Part shown: positions 1-13,500 of the stretch, one piece after another
How positions within the stretch are numbered: the stretch's first letter is position 1
How the letters are laid out: every line of letters begins with the position of its first letter
Origin: Hyperoplus lanceolatus
Taxonomy: Eukaryota; Chordata; Actinopteri; Uranoscopiformes; Ammodytidae
Direction: 5' to 3'
NCBI GenBank assembly: GCA_026929865.2
Contig: CM049409.1
Coordinates: 8,587,452 to 8,651,451, forward strand
DNA: 64,000 nt
Made by a program: the position numbers and the translations under genes
The notes under the pieces: model-generated
Told to the model about the DNA's origin: nothing
What the model saw: the letters and a program-made list of their open reading frames with translations, nothing else
Databases searched by the model: none

Positions 1-2819
1 TTGAAATCAGATCTCCTCCACAGCCTGGTGTGATATTGATCCATATTCAACACCCAGGCAGCCGATCGATCAGTATTGATTTACAATAAAAAACACTCCT
101 CTGCTTGTTCAGCAGTGCGATCGATGCGTTAAAGCTAAGGGTGGAAAAAAAAAATTAAAAAAGAAGAAAAACCGGATTGTGCTTTTTTTTCCTTTTTTTT
201 CTTTTTTTTTTACTTTGCAATGGCCAGCTGGAATATATAAAAATGTGAGGATATGTTTGATTTCATTAGAGGAGGCTGACTTTAAGTGACCAAACCTTGA
301 CCACACCGGCAAACCATGCAACCACGTCCGACGTGAACAATGATCCTCTACCACCATGCGAGACAAACCAATAAAAATGGTTTAACGGGATGACACTTCT
401 ATAAGCACTCATTTATTGAAGGGGGTGTGTCTGTTTCTGAATTAGTGGCACATCTGCACGGCAATGGGGGAGTGCTAAAACTGTCATATCAAATGTGTCT
501 GAAAATTGAAATGGAATGCTAAAAGTGGTGGATCAAGCCCGAGCACTTTAGCTTGATTTTTCAGTGTGTTAACAGGATGACATGATTTCCTGTGGTTTTG
601 ATATTAATTTGAGTCTCAATTCTCCATATCCCGGGCCTCTGCCCTCCCACACGGCCATCATTAGGGCCCGGTGCAGTGTCGAACACATTGTAGCAACACA
701 CTAAGGCGACCCATTCAGCTCCAGTCCAGATCCACTTTTCTCCCTGTCACATCTTAGTCCTAATCTCTCGGACTTCCTCCCCTCTGCCAAATAACCGTTC
801 CCATCCAGCAGGTCCCAGCGTTGGCCCAGGCCTGCCAACATCTGAAAGTTATTATCCCCAATCTCTGACATCCAGGAGTTTACAGTTATATAATGATGGG
901 GAAAACCACATGTCCCCAGAGGCAGAGAACATTTTTGAGATGCCTCCCCATCTGTTTTGGGGGAGCTGCCCATTTTGGGCCAAACTCAGAATGGCAGGCA
1001 GGCCGATTTTTCTCCTTTTTTTCTGTGATTTTTATTTTCTACCACTGGAACAGGCCGGTCTGGGAGTCATTATATGGGGTGATAAAGCAAATCCAATTGG
1101 GTCAGGTTCCCCTTCCACACAGCGCTGGTGGCACCAGCTCTCCCTGCCTCACTGCTCGTCCCTGACTGTGTAAGTGGTGGTTGTTTGTTTGTCCTAGAGA
1201 GGCTGGGCTGGGGGACTAATGCAAGCCCGGGGGCCAGCCAGGTCGGAGGCGACGGTAAACCCGAGCTGCCTGGCTGTAGCAGCGCTCCCTCGCTGCTGCC
1301 TGGGCCTTGTTTGGACTGCAGCTCCGGTTTGCTTTCTTAGAGGGAAGCTGAGCCTCCGTAATCATTGAGCCTTTCGCTCGGGTGGGGAGCGCAGCCCAGA
1401 CCAGAGGGAGTGATGACATAGGTCCGCAGAGGCCTGGCCCGGTCCACCCCTGCTGCTCTTAGCATATTTATTTTCTCTTCTCATTGTACGCTTTAAGTCA
1501 CACCATATTATGTTCGGACCTTCTGCACGTGCACAGGCACTCAGATGTGATGAGGTGCATGGCGTAAAGCTGTAGGCTTTGTTTTTACTAATAACGCGGG
1601 GGATTAGTGACTCGCTGACCTCAGTGTAATCTTTATTAGTCTGTTAACTATATACTCTAGTTATGAAGCAGCCCCTAACTGATGTGAGAGCAGTGACACA
1701 GACAGTTCCGGACAAAACAAATGGGGAAACTAACCAAATTACATGGTATTATTAAATCAATACGTAACAGAATATGCTATGTTTTGTGTAGGTTAATGTA
1801 TCTCTCTGCTTAAGCGTTCCAAAATCTTACAGATTTTGATAACTTAAGACCCCCATCTTGCCCCCTGGGTACTCCTTAAAAATGTTTTATTCAACATCAC
1901 CACTCTGTTCTGTTTTGTTACGTTATTGAAATGGCTTGTCAATTCGAATAGAGTCAACCTGGTGGGCCAATCTCATTGTAGCCAGTGGAGAGTGAAAGCC
2001 ATCTCTGCAGCATAGGCTCACCAGAACACACACAGAGATTGGACGAGGGGGGCAGTGAGAGCGAGAGTGCCTTCTCCAGATGGAGATCCCAGATATGGGG
2101 GAAAATGTCCGGGCCGTTTTCCATGGTTTCCATAATGGGAATCTACCCCTTGCTTGCTTATTATGTTGTGCACACAAAGAGGAGTGAGCAGGGAGATGAA
2201 GAGGAGAGGAGATAAGGGCAGGCGAGGCGAGAGATGGACAACCTGCACGCCATCACCTCTCTGTTGTAAGTGTCAAGCAGACCCTGTAGGAGAAATCACA
2301 GGTCATGTGGATAGATGATTGTCAAAGCACCACATTGATATAAGGGCTTTTTTTTCCTCTTTTGGGCCGCGGCGGCGCATGATAAGATTTGTTTTTGTTT
2401 TGCGTCGGAGAGGGAGAAAGTATGACGTTCAGGTCAGGGAGGTCGGCTCAGTGGGTCACGGGGTCGCAGCTTTTTTGGTACCTGAGTAACCTCACATGGC
2501 TAAGCCATTTCTCAGGCTCCCTGAAATGATGGCGGGGTGTGCACGGGAGGGGGGCAGGTTGACGGGGTGGGCAGGAGAGTGATCTATCAGCGGCAGCGGC
2601 AGACATGCAGACAGAATGGCAGCTACTGCAGCTAAACAGAGTGAGACAGATAGGTAGAAGTCTCTCATACGTAACACCAGGAGCTTTAAGAAGACAGCGC
2701 TGAGTGTTATGGATGCTTGACATTGACCCCTTATACAGAGATGGTGAATTTATCAAGGTTGTGGGACAATAGTGTATTTGTTTGTAAATTATTTAGTTCA
2801 CTGGGTGAGCTGCTACTTT

Positions 2820-2922
<103 letters not shown>

Positions 2923-5873
2923 ACTTGCCACTTTTGCAATTTAACAACAATCTGTTCCTTTTTCTCCCTGTGGTGCGTGCGTCTTGTTAGATGTTTCCTA
3001 AAAGGCTCAGAATTCAGGTGACCATATTTTGAACACTGTCAGTTCTATCAAGTCAAATCTACTTTATGAAGAGGAAAAAAAGCTCTGAAGCCTCCATTTT
3101 TCTGGAAGAGAAATATTTGTGTACAGATAGGCCTGTCATTCTGTGAAACAACATTCATGATTATTTTATTGGTGCTCAGCCATCACCCCACCCCCTCCTC
3201 TTCCTCTGTGGAAAAAAGGGCTAGTCTACAAAGTGGCTTTTTGCCGTTTGTGAGAAGTAAACTTCATCAGGTCGACGGCGAGGTGTGCTTCACATGTCAC
3301 TCAGTCGAGCTCCCTCCTAATGAAATGCTGCATACAGATTTCTGCCTGCGGGCTCAGGGGGATAAGACCGTGGTAACAGAATGAAACAAACCCTTTCCCA
3401 TTCCCTTCACTCACACACAACCACACACAACCACACGCAAAAACATACACAGACATACACACATTCATGCAGCACACACTCTCTTGCTAGAGAGTATCCA
3501 TGTGAGGAGATCCAAATCTGCAATTTATTCAAATATTGATATTTCTACTTGTCAGGAGAAAGGTGCCTTGAAATTTCCTCTGAGTACTCCTGTCAAAAAA
3601 ATAGCAGGAAATATGTCAGATAATTCATAAATGGAGTTCAGCGCTGCAAAGTCAGTTGGGAGCAGCAAAAAAAAAAAAAATATGCTTGTCAATGAAGAAT
3701 AGGAGTAATATTACAGAGCCTGCTGCTCATTCTTCCATCATGTCAAGCAAACAGCTTTTGCAGGCCCATAAGTGTATGTTTCACCGTCTGTGTGTGTATT
3801 TGTGTATGTGCATGTGTATTTGTATATGTCCCCGTGTATGTACATGTGTATGTATATTTATGCATGTGAATGTGTGTGTGTGCTTTGGCTATGTTGTGAC
3901 TTCTACTTAGATGGTGTTTGTTATCTTTTTCCATCAAGACACCCCATTTCCCATCCCGAAGCAGCCAATGGGAATGTGTCCTTTTTTTTTGTTGCAGCGG
4001 TCCGTAACCGGACGCTGGCCTCCATGTGGTTTGAATTAGGGCCCCTGAAACTGTGAAGGACGCCTCGAATGACGTGAGACACTTGCAGACCGAATTCCAT
4101 TCTGCTGAATGGTGGAGAAAAGAGCTCTCTGGAATCCTCTGAGATTTTTTGGCTCAGGCCCGCCAGCGATTAAAACAGGGCGGAAACCAATAACTCAATG
4201 AATCATGGGGCAACGTCCCATGAAATCTCTCACTGCTCTGTCACACCCTCATGCAAACCCAAATCAACTCCAACTCTGCTGATTAGTCTTTTTTTTCAAA
4301 GTGAAGAGAGAGAGAGAGAAAAAAAAAGGAATTGGACAAAAGTCTTGTTCTTTCTCTGCTGTTTATTGAACAGAACTTTTAACACATTCAACAGACAAGG
4401 CCCCCCCCTCCTCTGCCTCCTTTCTCTGTTAGTTACCTCCATTTTGACAAAGTGTGAGCTTCCTGATGATGCATGGCTTGACCACGCCGTGCCAAGGCGA
4501 GACAGAATAGGGCTCCACATATCTCCTGCGGTCATGTGATGCCATAGTTCATAGCGGTTGATGAGATGCAGTTTGGCACAGCTTGGGACCCATCTGGGAG
4601 ATGCAGATACGCAGACAGGAGAAGTATTTTACAGCAATGCATCTGCGCGCTTGAAGAGCTATTTAGCATATGCTGCTATACGGGAGAATGTGCTTCGCCG
4701 TTGCCAGCTGCAGATTAGTCTTCATTTCTCGAAAATCCGACAGAACAGCTGATCCATAGTCATAGGCGGCTATAGCATTTACCAAATAATGCTCTGTGTT
4801 AATGCAGCCTTGTTATTTCATATTTTACTCAATCATTTCCGCATTACGTTTGAATTATTTAGTTCATATTACAAGTTACAGAGAAAGCAAACAAAGTCTA
4901 TTTCCAGTGTTGCTTGTGTATCAAGGCTAACAATGTCAAGCGGTGCAGCAATGCCGCTGCCAGCACTGGCCGGCTTGTTTCCGTTTGCTCCAGCAGAAGT
5001 CAAAGCCCATGCTGCTGCTCTAACTCAAGTGGCTGATATGTTAGGCCATCTAGGGCATGGCAGGCGGTTGACAGTCCATGCAGCCTGTCTACCCACAGGA
5101 CATCTCCACACAGTGTGTCCACAGCGGGGCCAGTGCTGTCATCTGGGCCCACTATGGACCACTGCTCTGCTGACAGTGAGAGGGTAAACGTTTACCACCT
5201 CAATCCCCCATTAACTCGGTGAAGGCGCTTCGATCCTCTGTGAAAATAATGATATTGATTGGAGCTCGGCTCTACAAACGAAATGGTTGCAACTAAAAGA
5301 GGGATGGGCCCCTTTGCATTAGAATATGGGATTTTCGAGGATAAAAGAGCGTTTGGATCTTGTTATATTTTTCCTCCGCTCCGTCTTTCTCCTCTAGCTC
5401 CCCCCCCCACCACCATCACCACCACATCTCCTTGTCTCCTCTCTGTCTGCATTTGTATGTGTGTGCATGTAGTGTGAGAGCCCGTGTGTCTCCTAAGATT
5501 ACCCTCCGCTATCCCCGCAATCAAACAACAAATGACAACATCATTGTTCAGACCTTTCAAAATACGACACACCAAAAAGTGTGTTGTAGCTACATTAACT
5601 TGCAACAACCCCCTAATAGACCCTTGTGGGTTTTGTATCTCTCTGCCTCTCTCTCTCCTCTCTTCTTTCTGCTGGGCTGTCACATATCCACCCCCCTCAC
5701 AGTGCGAGCCTCCGAGCCTCGGTGGAGATCAGGAGCTCCCTGTCGGAGGTGCTTTGTCACGTAGCCCAGGGAGCGTGGAACTCACCCAGAGCTGTTGAAC
5801 AAACACAAGCACAGGGGCTGTCAATAGCAGCTCCGCAAACTAATTGCCTGTCAAATGAACCACCCTCGTTAAG

Positions 5874-5876
<3 letters not shown>

Positions 5877-5957
<81 letters not shown>
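5877..5957. repeat. (CA)n microsatellite, about 40 units
   Basis: Pure CA tract of about 81 bp, followed by a decayed CA-rich tail to about 6015. It produces repeat-only open frames on both strands. Confidence 0.98.
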
Positions 5958-5959
<2 letters not shown>

Positions 5960-7429
5960 ATGCGTGCACAGTGACATTCATGCGCTCACATACACATGGA
6001 CGCACACCCACACACGGCGCCGACTTGATTCAAAGAGTAGTGATACCTTGTTAGAAGAAAAGACACACAAGTGGCACTTCTCTGTTTGCCGTCTCGTTTC
6101 TGCAATCGTTGCCGGCGTGTGTAGTGCAGTCACCGTGAGCTAGCCATGTTGTTATTATTAAGGGAGCCTTGTATAGAGTATAGCTGATGTAATCCAAACA
6201 CATCCCACACACCCTACAGTCTATCAGCTGGCGTAATATTTCAGTTTTTAAAAGCACTCATTAGATGGTAGCAGAGCCCCATACGCCAAATGTTATTGTT
6301 TTTGTGTTTGTTTTGCTTTTTCTCTGTAGTCATTAGGCAGTAGCAGTGGAGTGCCCAGCGCCTTGTCTGGGTGCCTGTAACAGTGCTGTCGGATTGACAC
6401 AGCTGGGGAGAGCAGCTTGAGGCTGCACGCTCAGGAATACACAGGGGTGTTCAAAGCCCCTCTCTGAATCCTGATCAGAGCGCTGCCCCGGCCAACTGAT
6501 GGCCTATTAAATATACATGCGCAGAGGTCAGAGCTGGAGGTCCCGGCTTCCTCCCAGCCATGTGCACTTAAGCGGAAGGGCTGGGCAACAATAAAACCTC
6601 CTCTCGCTCCAGCGAGCTCTCCCCTGACACCCTCACCTCCAGTGTGTACGTCAAGTACAGTGCTCACCTAGCGCTATATTACAACTGCCTTTGTGAAAAG
6701 GCCAAATGATGCATTTTTTACATGGTTATTATATATTTATATTCAATAACACCAAGGACCACTCTTGTGTCTGTCTGTCTCACATTTTCTTCTCCTTTTG
6801 TCACCGATAAATAGCCTTGCTTGACACATGCGTATACACAGAGTTTGAAGTGCCTTTGTAGTTTCCCAGAGATTGAGCCAAGGAGGTAGAGGGAAGAGCC
6901 CCATAATGGCCAGCCATGATTAACATATTCAGAGTGACACTCTCTCTGTGTTCGTTCGTTAAGCCCGGTCTGTCTGACTAATGAAGTGGAGCGGCAGTTT
7001 ATCAATTAACCCAGCACTGAGCCATTTGTGCTAGGGATAACGCTCACACTGGGTGTCACGGTGATCCAGTTTGGTGCCCTTTAACCTCTGCGAGTGTCCA
7101 ACAAGGCAGGACTGTGTGACAATGACAGCAAGACACACACGTCCAGGACTGGAGATCCACTAAACAGGATTTGTGCCTGCTGCTCGGCCGGCCAAATGCA
7201 GGGAGAAAAGGGCTGCGGATTGATTGGGTAATAGGATCATGAAAAAAGATCTCTACAAACTAACATTGGGGGTTTTCAGCATTCTCAGACTTGGCATAGA
7301 TCATAGCAAACAACTTAGTGCTGTCTCTATTAAAACAAGCCCTCCCCTGCCATTATCTTTCCCCCCACTGCTCCTTCCTCCATTTCACATTGTTTGTGTT
7401 CATTAAGACATGGGCGACCTGCCTTATCC

Positions 7430-7990
7430 ACACATCAGACCCAGCTCTCAAGAGTAATTGCGATGGTCTCACAGAGGATAATGTGGTTTAAACTCAGTAT
7501 AGCCTGTCTATTAGGAGAGACATGATGGCAACCACAAATAATAAAGAACTATTTATTCCTCTCTCTGTGACGCTAACTAGGTAACATATCAAGCCAGCAC
7601 CGCTAAGGGTCTCTCTTACTGTCAGATATGGCACCCTTCATCCATTCCCCATGGCCCCTTGCCTCGACATCTTTGCTCTTCATTTTCTACATGAGCTTGG
7701 TCATAAATGCACACCTCATATATATTTGATAGTTAATATTTATCCTCGCCAGGGAAGTGCACTTTACATGTGGTAACATACGATTACCTGCAATTCTTAT
7801 AGCAAAGAAACAAAATCGATATGGATATATAATTCATGACGGAGGGGCTATCAGTTTTTATGGCTCTCTATCCAGGCTCATTAAAGTTTTATCGTAATTG
7901 ACTGCAAGCAAGAGTTTTTAAGGCATGTTTCTCCCTCACTTTCTACCTTTAATAATTAAGTAAAGTTTAATTGGTTGTATTTTGAAGCAC
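7430..7990. promoter_or_regulatory. Candidate intronic enhancer with two RUNX-like sites
   Basis: The first part contains TGTGGTTT at 7482-7489 and AACCACAAA at 7530-7538. Each contains a RUNX core (TGTGGT, or ACCACA on the other strand), about 50 bp apart. The second part (7690-7990) is AT-rich but not simple, with TTAATA, CATTAAAG and TTTAATTGG motifs, as often seen in conserved enhancers of developmental genes. Motif matches are read from the sequence; enhancer function is inference. Confidence 0.35.
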
Positions 7991-9964
7991 CTAGTGGATG
8001 ATAGGAGTCTCCCAAATATCAGAACCATGAATTATGGAGTGATATGTTATGCATTAACCTGTCAGTTTGTTCATTTCTTAAGGCAGGTCCCAACCACCCC
8101 CCCCCTCCCAAATCACATCCAGATAGCGAATAACTGGGCCCCTTCAAAAAATACCTTTTTATGTCTTTCATTGCCGTGTTAATGTAGTGACATGACGCTG
8201 TCACTCAGAATGCGCCCATCAACCGCCAGCCCCCGAATCGACTCTGCTGATTGGTGGTCAACTTGTTCTCTTGAAGGGAGATTGACAGACGGAAAATTGC
8301 ACTCTCAGATTTCACCCTTCATTCGTTGCAGTTGTTCTTCCACTCGTCAACCCTCCGCCATGGCTGAGACAGACAGAGGCTTTATCCATTAGCTGTATGG
8401 CTTGGCGGGTGGGTGGGCAGATTGAGGCGGGATGGAGGAGGAGATGGGGGTAGCAAGACAATCCTACATTTGAGCACTCTGAGGGAAAATCAATCATGTC
8501 ATCATAAGTGAGAAGTATGGATGAATTTCATCAGCTGGTTCCTGTCCTGTTCACGCCGCTGGCTTTCTGACTGGCCCTGTACCCCTGATTGGCATCCTCA
8601 ATGACCCTTAAATCCCGCACAAAAAGGGGAGAAGATTTTCAAAACACTTTAATAAGAGAAATCGGACAGTGGTTTCAGGGTCACAGTTTCCCCCACTTTC
8701 CCTGCTGCTACACTGTGGGAAACCTCCAGTGGTTTCTCTTGACAAAGTGCTAATAGATTTACCATCTGATTTTGTGCCAAACCAGCACTAGGCAGTTTTG
8801 TAAGAAAATGTTTCTCAACTATTTTCTCCGTCGACAGCCAGATATGAGGAAGTGTTATAAAGGGCAGTGGCGCTCTGCCACTGAAATTTTATTTTTTTCA
8901 TAATTTTCCCCCCATCATCTCGCAAGGTCACCGATGAACACTAAAAGCATCATAGGGATAGGGTGTGAAGCAATCAAAAATGGATGGAAGTGAGGACATG
9001 GAAATCACCGTTGAGAAATTGACAAGGCGTTTACAGCCGTGTTGTTGGACGCGAGTGACAGAGTGAGGGAGAAAGTGAGAGGGCAGGAGTGAGAAGGAGA
9101 AGGGGAACGGGCAGAGGGAAAGTGGTGATAAATTTAATGGAAAAATCAAATACAAAACAAATTCATTCCTCTGAAGTTGATGCTCCAGTCGTTCTTTTCT
9201 TGGCCCTTGCTAAGCCTTAGAATAAACTGTCACTCCTTATCGATCGCATCTGAATTGTTACCGAGATTTCTGAAAAGTAGTCTTGACACGCACCCCGCAA
9301 ATAGTAATCTTCGGGAGATGAGAACATCCAGACTGAACAGCTAACACCCCCTGACTTAAAATACAAGAGGCTTTTCGTTTCTCCCTTTTTTCAAATCCAA
9401 GCTAATACACTTTGGTGAATTACAAATTCAGTGATAAATATGTTGCGGGGAAAGATGTGCCCTGTGTTAGGATTGTATCCTCTTGTTGCTAGTAACTGTG
9501 AATGAGGAGGGAGGGGGTGCTTAATATTTGGTCACGGGGGGGAATGTTTAGAGACAGCAACTGAGCATGAAATGTTTGTACACGATTTGCTTGCCATTTG
9601 TGATGGAGATGACATGATCAAGAAAAAAATCAATTCACTTCACGTTTGATTTCCGGCGAGCAGTTAAATGACTGCTGTCGACAGAGCCCACTGAAATTCA
9701 TGTATCATGGTATGGTTCATTATATTCCAATGGTGTATTAATTATGGCTATAGATAGAGAGCTCTGCTGTGAGCGGTAGCCTAGCTGCTGTGTGCCAGAG
9801 GGAGCTAGCCCGAGGAGGAAAGCTCTGCTTGTATCCACTCATCCCTCAGCTGACAGGCCTGCTCCAGGAGAAAAGGATTTCTCCGGATTGAGTGCCATTT
9901 TCTCTTCTTTAACAAGGAAATTAGTGTGTAAAGGAGATCTGTCAGGATAAAGTGCAGCTTGACT

Positions 9965-10130
9965 GCTGCCGCCCTCCCTCCTCTCTGTCTTTCTTTCCCG
10001 CCCTTCCCTCCCTTCCCCATCCTGTGGCTCTCTCTGTCTCTCTCTCCACCTCTCTTTTGCATTCTCTCCCTCTATCTGCCTCTCCCTTTCTCTCCCTTCT
10101 CCCCCACTCAATGGCTCCCTCAGGGGATCT
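9965..10130. repeat. Polypyrimidine-rich tract
   Basis: About 165 bp with the + strand overwhelmingly C and T (CTCC, TCTC, CCCTT mixtures). It generates several overlapping Arg/Glu- or Ser/Leu/Pro-rich spurious frames. Such tracts can form triplex (H-DNA) structures. Confidence 0.8.
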
Positions 10131-10500
10131 TCCTTGAGCATTAGCAGAACACATCCAATGTCCCAGCTACATGATTTCATGATATGATTTGTACCGGGGA
10201 TTTGCAATAATCCGCAAATAAAGTTGAAAGTGAATGACTCTCAATAAGAGACGCAGACAAGCAAATCCGAACCCTTTAAGATTTTCTTTATCTTTAATGG
10301 CATGAAAAATGAATTTGTTTTGCATTAGATCACAACAATTTAGCGATGGCCTGAGCATGTTGTTTTGTCTTTGGCTTTTTATGATCATGATTAATTCCTG
10401 CACAGGAACCTTGGTGATATACATAATGCATCATTCGCTCATTTAAATGTTCAGTTCCTCTGCAGTTGCAGAGAGCCTGGTAGCTCATTACACATTACTC

Positions 10501-13500
10501 ATGTGTGCCTGGGAGTTGGAGTGTGCCAGCTACTCACTTGTAGTCAAAGATACAGTATCTGCTGCTATAGCAGGATGTCAGGAATTGACTATGTGATTAA
10601 ACTCAGGTGTCATCTCCACCACTCCAGCTTCATTCCCCTTGTGTTAGTCACTTTATTTTTCTCTCAACATTAGCAAGAACTAAAACATTTTTTTTACCTT
10701 GAGTAGATAGACAGGGATGAGCCCCACTGGCACATTTTAATAAGTTTGCTTTCAAAGGTGTAGGGTGAGATAAAAAATAAAAAAAATAATCAAAACATCC
10801 GGGGTTAATTTGAAATGTACTCTGCATCTGTGATGGGAAACAGCCTCACAGGTAAGTAAGGGAGACAATTAGGGAATATCCGTAAGTGCAGGAGCTGCAT
10901 ACTAAAAAACGCAAATCACTATTTCCCCCATCTGGCCCCTACTGTGCCGAGAACTGCAGCTGAGGTCCGATTTCACCCGTCAATCACGGCCGCCTTCGCT
11001 GTGGGGTGTGTGTCCTGGTGAGAGAGCCTACCCCCAAGTCATTAGCACACACAGTCAAACTGTACTGAGAACTGCCCCGCGCGGCTCGGCTCTGCACCGC
11101 GGTTTAAATATCCCCAGCCTGTGACAGGATCAGTTTAGCGATCTGTAGGATTGATCTCCTCTTTAAAGTTTTGCCTGAGGCGACTCTAATTGGGAACGAG
11201 GCTGCCTCCCACTCCCCTCACTCCCTTAACTGTCAGTCTTGGCTTTGTTTACTGAGGACATGCCCAAACCTATTTACTCAATAATGAGGAGACGTGGTGG
11301 GGATGCTGCTGATCACATCGAGGCCCCCAGCGGGACTTCTGCATGCTGCGAAGGGCGGGAACATCATTTTAGACTTTTTTCTCTGAGCTGGTGAAAGTTA
11401 CACCCTACACCGTCGCTCCTAATGTAGGGATATTTTTTCCCTCTTGTTTTCCCATATGGTTCTCATACTTTGATCTGCAGAGCACTTGTCCACCTCGGGG
11501 GAATGTATTGTTTTTTCTCTGTCATACCGTTGCGCTTAGCTAAAATAGAACAGGATTTTAAAAGACAAAGACCCATAAGTAGTATCATTTTACACTTGTT
11601 AAAATGCCCTCCATATTTTTTACACCACGTAGAAAGAATTGAAGTGGACTGAAAGCTCACTCCAAACATGTGAGGTATCGCCGGTTCCTTGTTGTGTGGA
11701 GTGGACCATTCAAGACTGGAGTGCCAAGGCCTATCGGAGCCATTTGCATGTCTCTTAAAAGTGAATTCCTCAGATTCTCTCCCCTCTCATTTAGGGTTGT
11801 TTTCATTTGCACGGACTGACAAAAGCCTTTGGTGGCGATGGCGAGCCAACAGAGTCCATTGATGCCCATTGGGATTATGAATGGTGAAGTGGAGAAGCCG
11901 GCGCTATCAGAGGGACACAACACAGCTCTTAATAGAAAAGCATTTAGAAAAGGCAGCGCGGGGAGGAGGTGGTGCTGGTGCTGGGGGGCTTTCTGACACT
12001 CGACTGATAAGAGGCAGCTCTTCAGAGGTGGTAGTGTGTACAATGAAACACGCTGATGGTGATACAATGACACACATGTTGCGTCTTGACAGGCGGTGAT
12101 TTAGACGTGTGGTAAAAAAAAAAGAGAAAAACCTGGGCTGCACAACACAGAGTTTCAAGACGTGATGTACAGAATGTTCTTGTGACGGTTGCCTGTGCGT
12201 GTTTGTACTTATTGGTTGGATTTGCGGGGGGGAAATGCATTGTCATTACTCATATCCGGCCCTGGACAGATTGGAGAGGGACAGGGATAGTGGAGAAGAG
12301 AGGAGTCAGTATAGTGTGGTGGCACGGGAGTGAGGGGGAGATATGCAGAGAGAGCTGTCAGTTTGAGGAATGAGTCTGATAAGAGGAAGGGACTCGGCAG
12401 ATGGGCACAAGAAACCGGCAGCACACTTCTCAATTAAACATGTAAATACGGAAAGCAGGCAGCCATGGAGATGAGAAAGTTAAATAAACACGGCACCGTG
12501 CTGTGATTACAAGCTCAAAACGCCACCACCTTTGCCATGTTTTCTTTCGAGTTCCCGCAACTCCAAAGAACCCCTTTAATCCAAGCCAAACATCTGTTTT
12601 ACCATGTTATATATTCCTTTTTGTTTTTATCATCTCCTGTGGCTAAATTGATTTGTGCAAAGTCAGATTCTCTTAAGAAGCTGCTGCACACCCACCAGGA
12701 AATCTTGATATAGTTCTAATTGAGCTATTCATCTGTTCACTTTGTCCTTTGTTATATATTTCAATATTTTTTTTTCTAATAATTGTTGTCCATCATTTTT
12801 ACATACGTGTCCCCCCCGGCCCCCCTTCCTTCCCACATGCCCCCTGCTGTGAACTACAGGGAGTATCTTAAATACTTCTGTAGGCAGTGTCCCTGACATT
12901 AATAACAATGAGCTTGGCATAACCACAGTACATTCTTAGGGAAGATTTCACAGTTTGACATTCAGCCCCAGATGCTATCGCGGAGCCTCGGCGTTTAAGA
13001 ACGCAGAGAAGACAGACATCTGTCACTTGTTACCTTTGAAGTGAATGAGAGAGGGATGCAGAAAAACACAGTGGACAAAAGGCCATTCTGACCACAGACC
13101 CTCAGTGTTTACAAACGGAAAGAGAGAGTGACAGGAGAAACTCAAGATGAATGGATCACTGCTGTTGATCTCTCCTGCTCATTCCATGTGCTAAGTTATT
13201 CCGTGGCTGCTACCCCAGTGGGGGATGTGGGGAAACAGGAAGTTGAGAGAGGCAGGCAGAACGCCTCAAGGACTCTGGAGGAGCAGAGCACTGCAGCCTG
13301 CATGGGAAAAAAAACTTACAGTACACTTCTCTATCCTGAGGTAGCAAACATTACAAATGTGAACATAATCCACATTTTAATGAGCAGATGACGCTAAACT
13401 AAGGCAATATTTGCAATAGTGTTGATTTGTCATGTTGAAATAACAGGATCTATTGCATGAGTGGATATTTAGCAGAGTGCAGATTAAGTGTAAAGAAGTG

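Larger units (their letters stand above)
6501..10500 (+). other. Presumed ebf3 intron, part 2: candidate enhancer-rich
   Basis: No exon recognised. The sequence is mostly complex and moderately AT-rich, with few simple repeats. Blocks that look like conserved non-coding elements lie near 7430-7620, 7690-7990, 9640-9790 and 10150-10450. They carry homeodomain cores (ATTA/TAAT), RUNX-like and octamer-like motifs. A pyrimidine-rich run lies at about 9965-10130. Conservation was not tested. Confidence 0.5.

Noticed and set aside
4789-5187. 132-codon + strand frame
   Set aside because: No recognisable domain, no splice signals linking it to ebf3, located in presumed intron. Length alone is compatible with chance in 64 kb.
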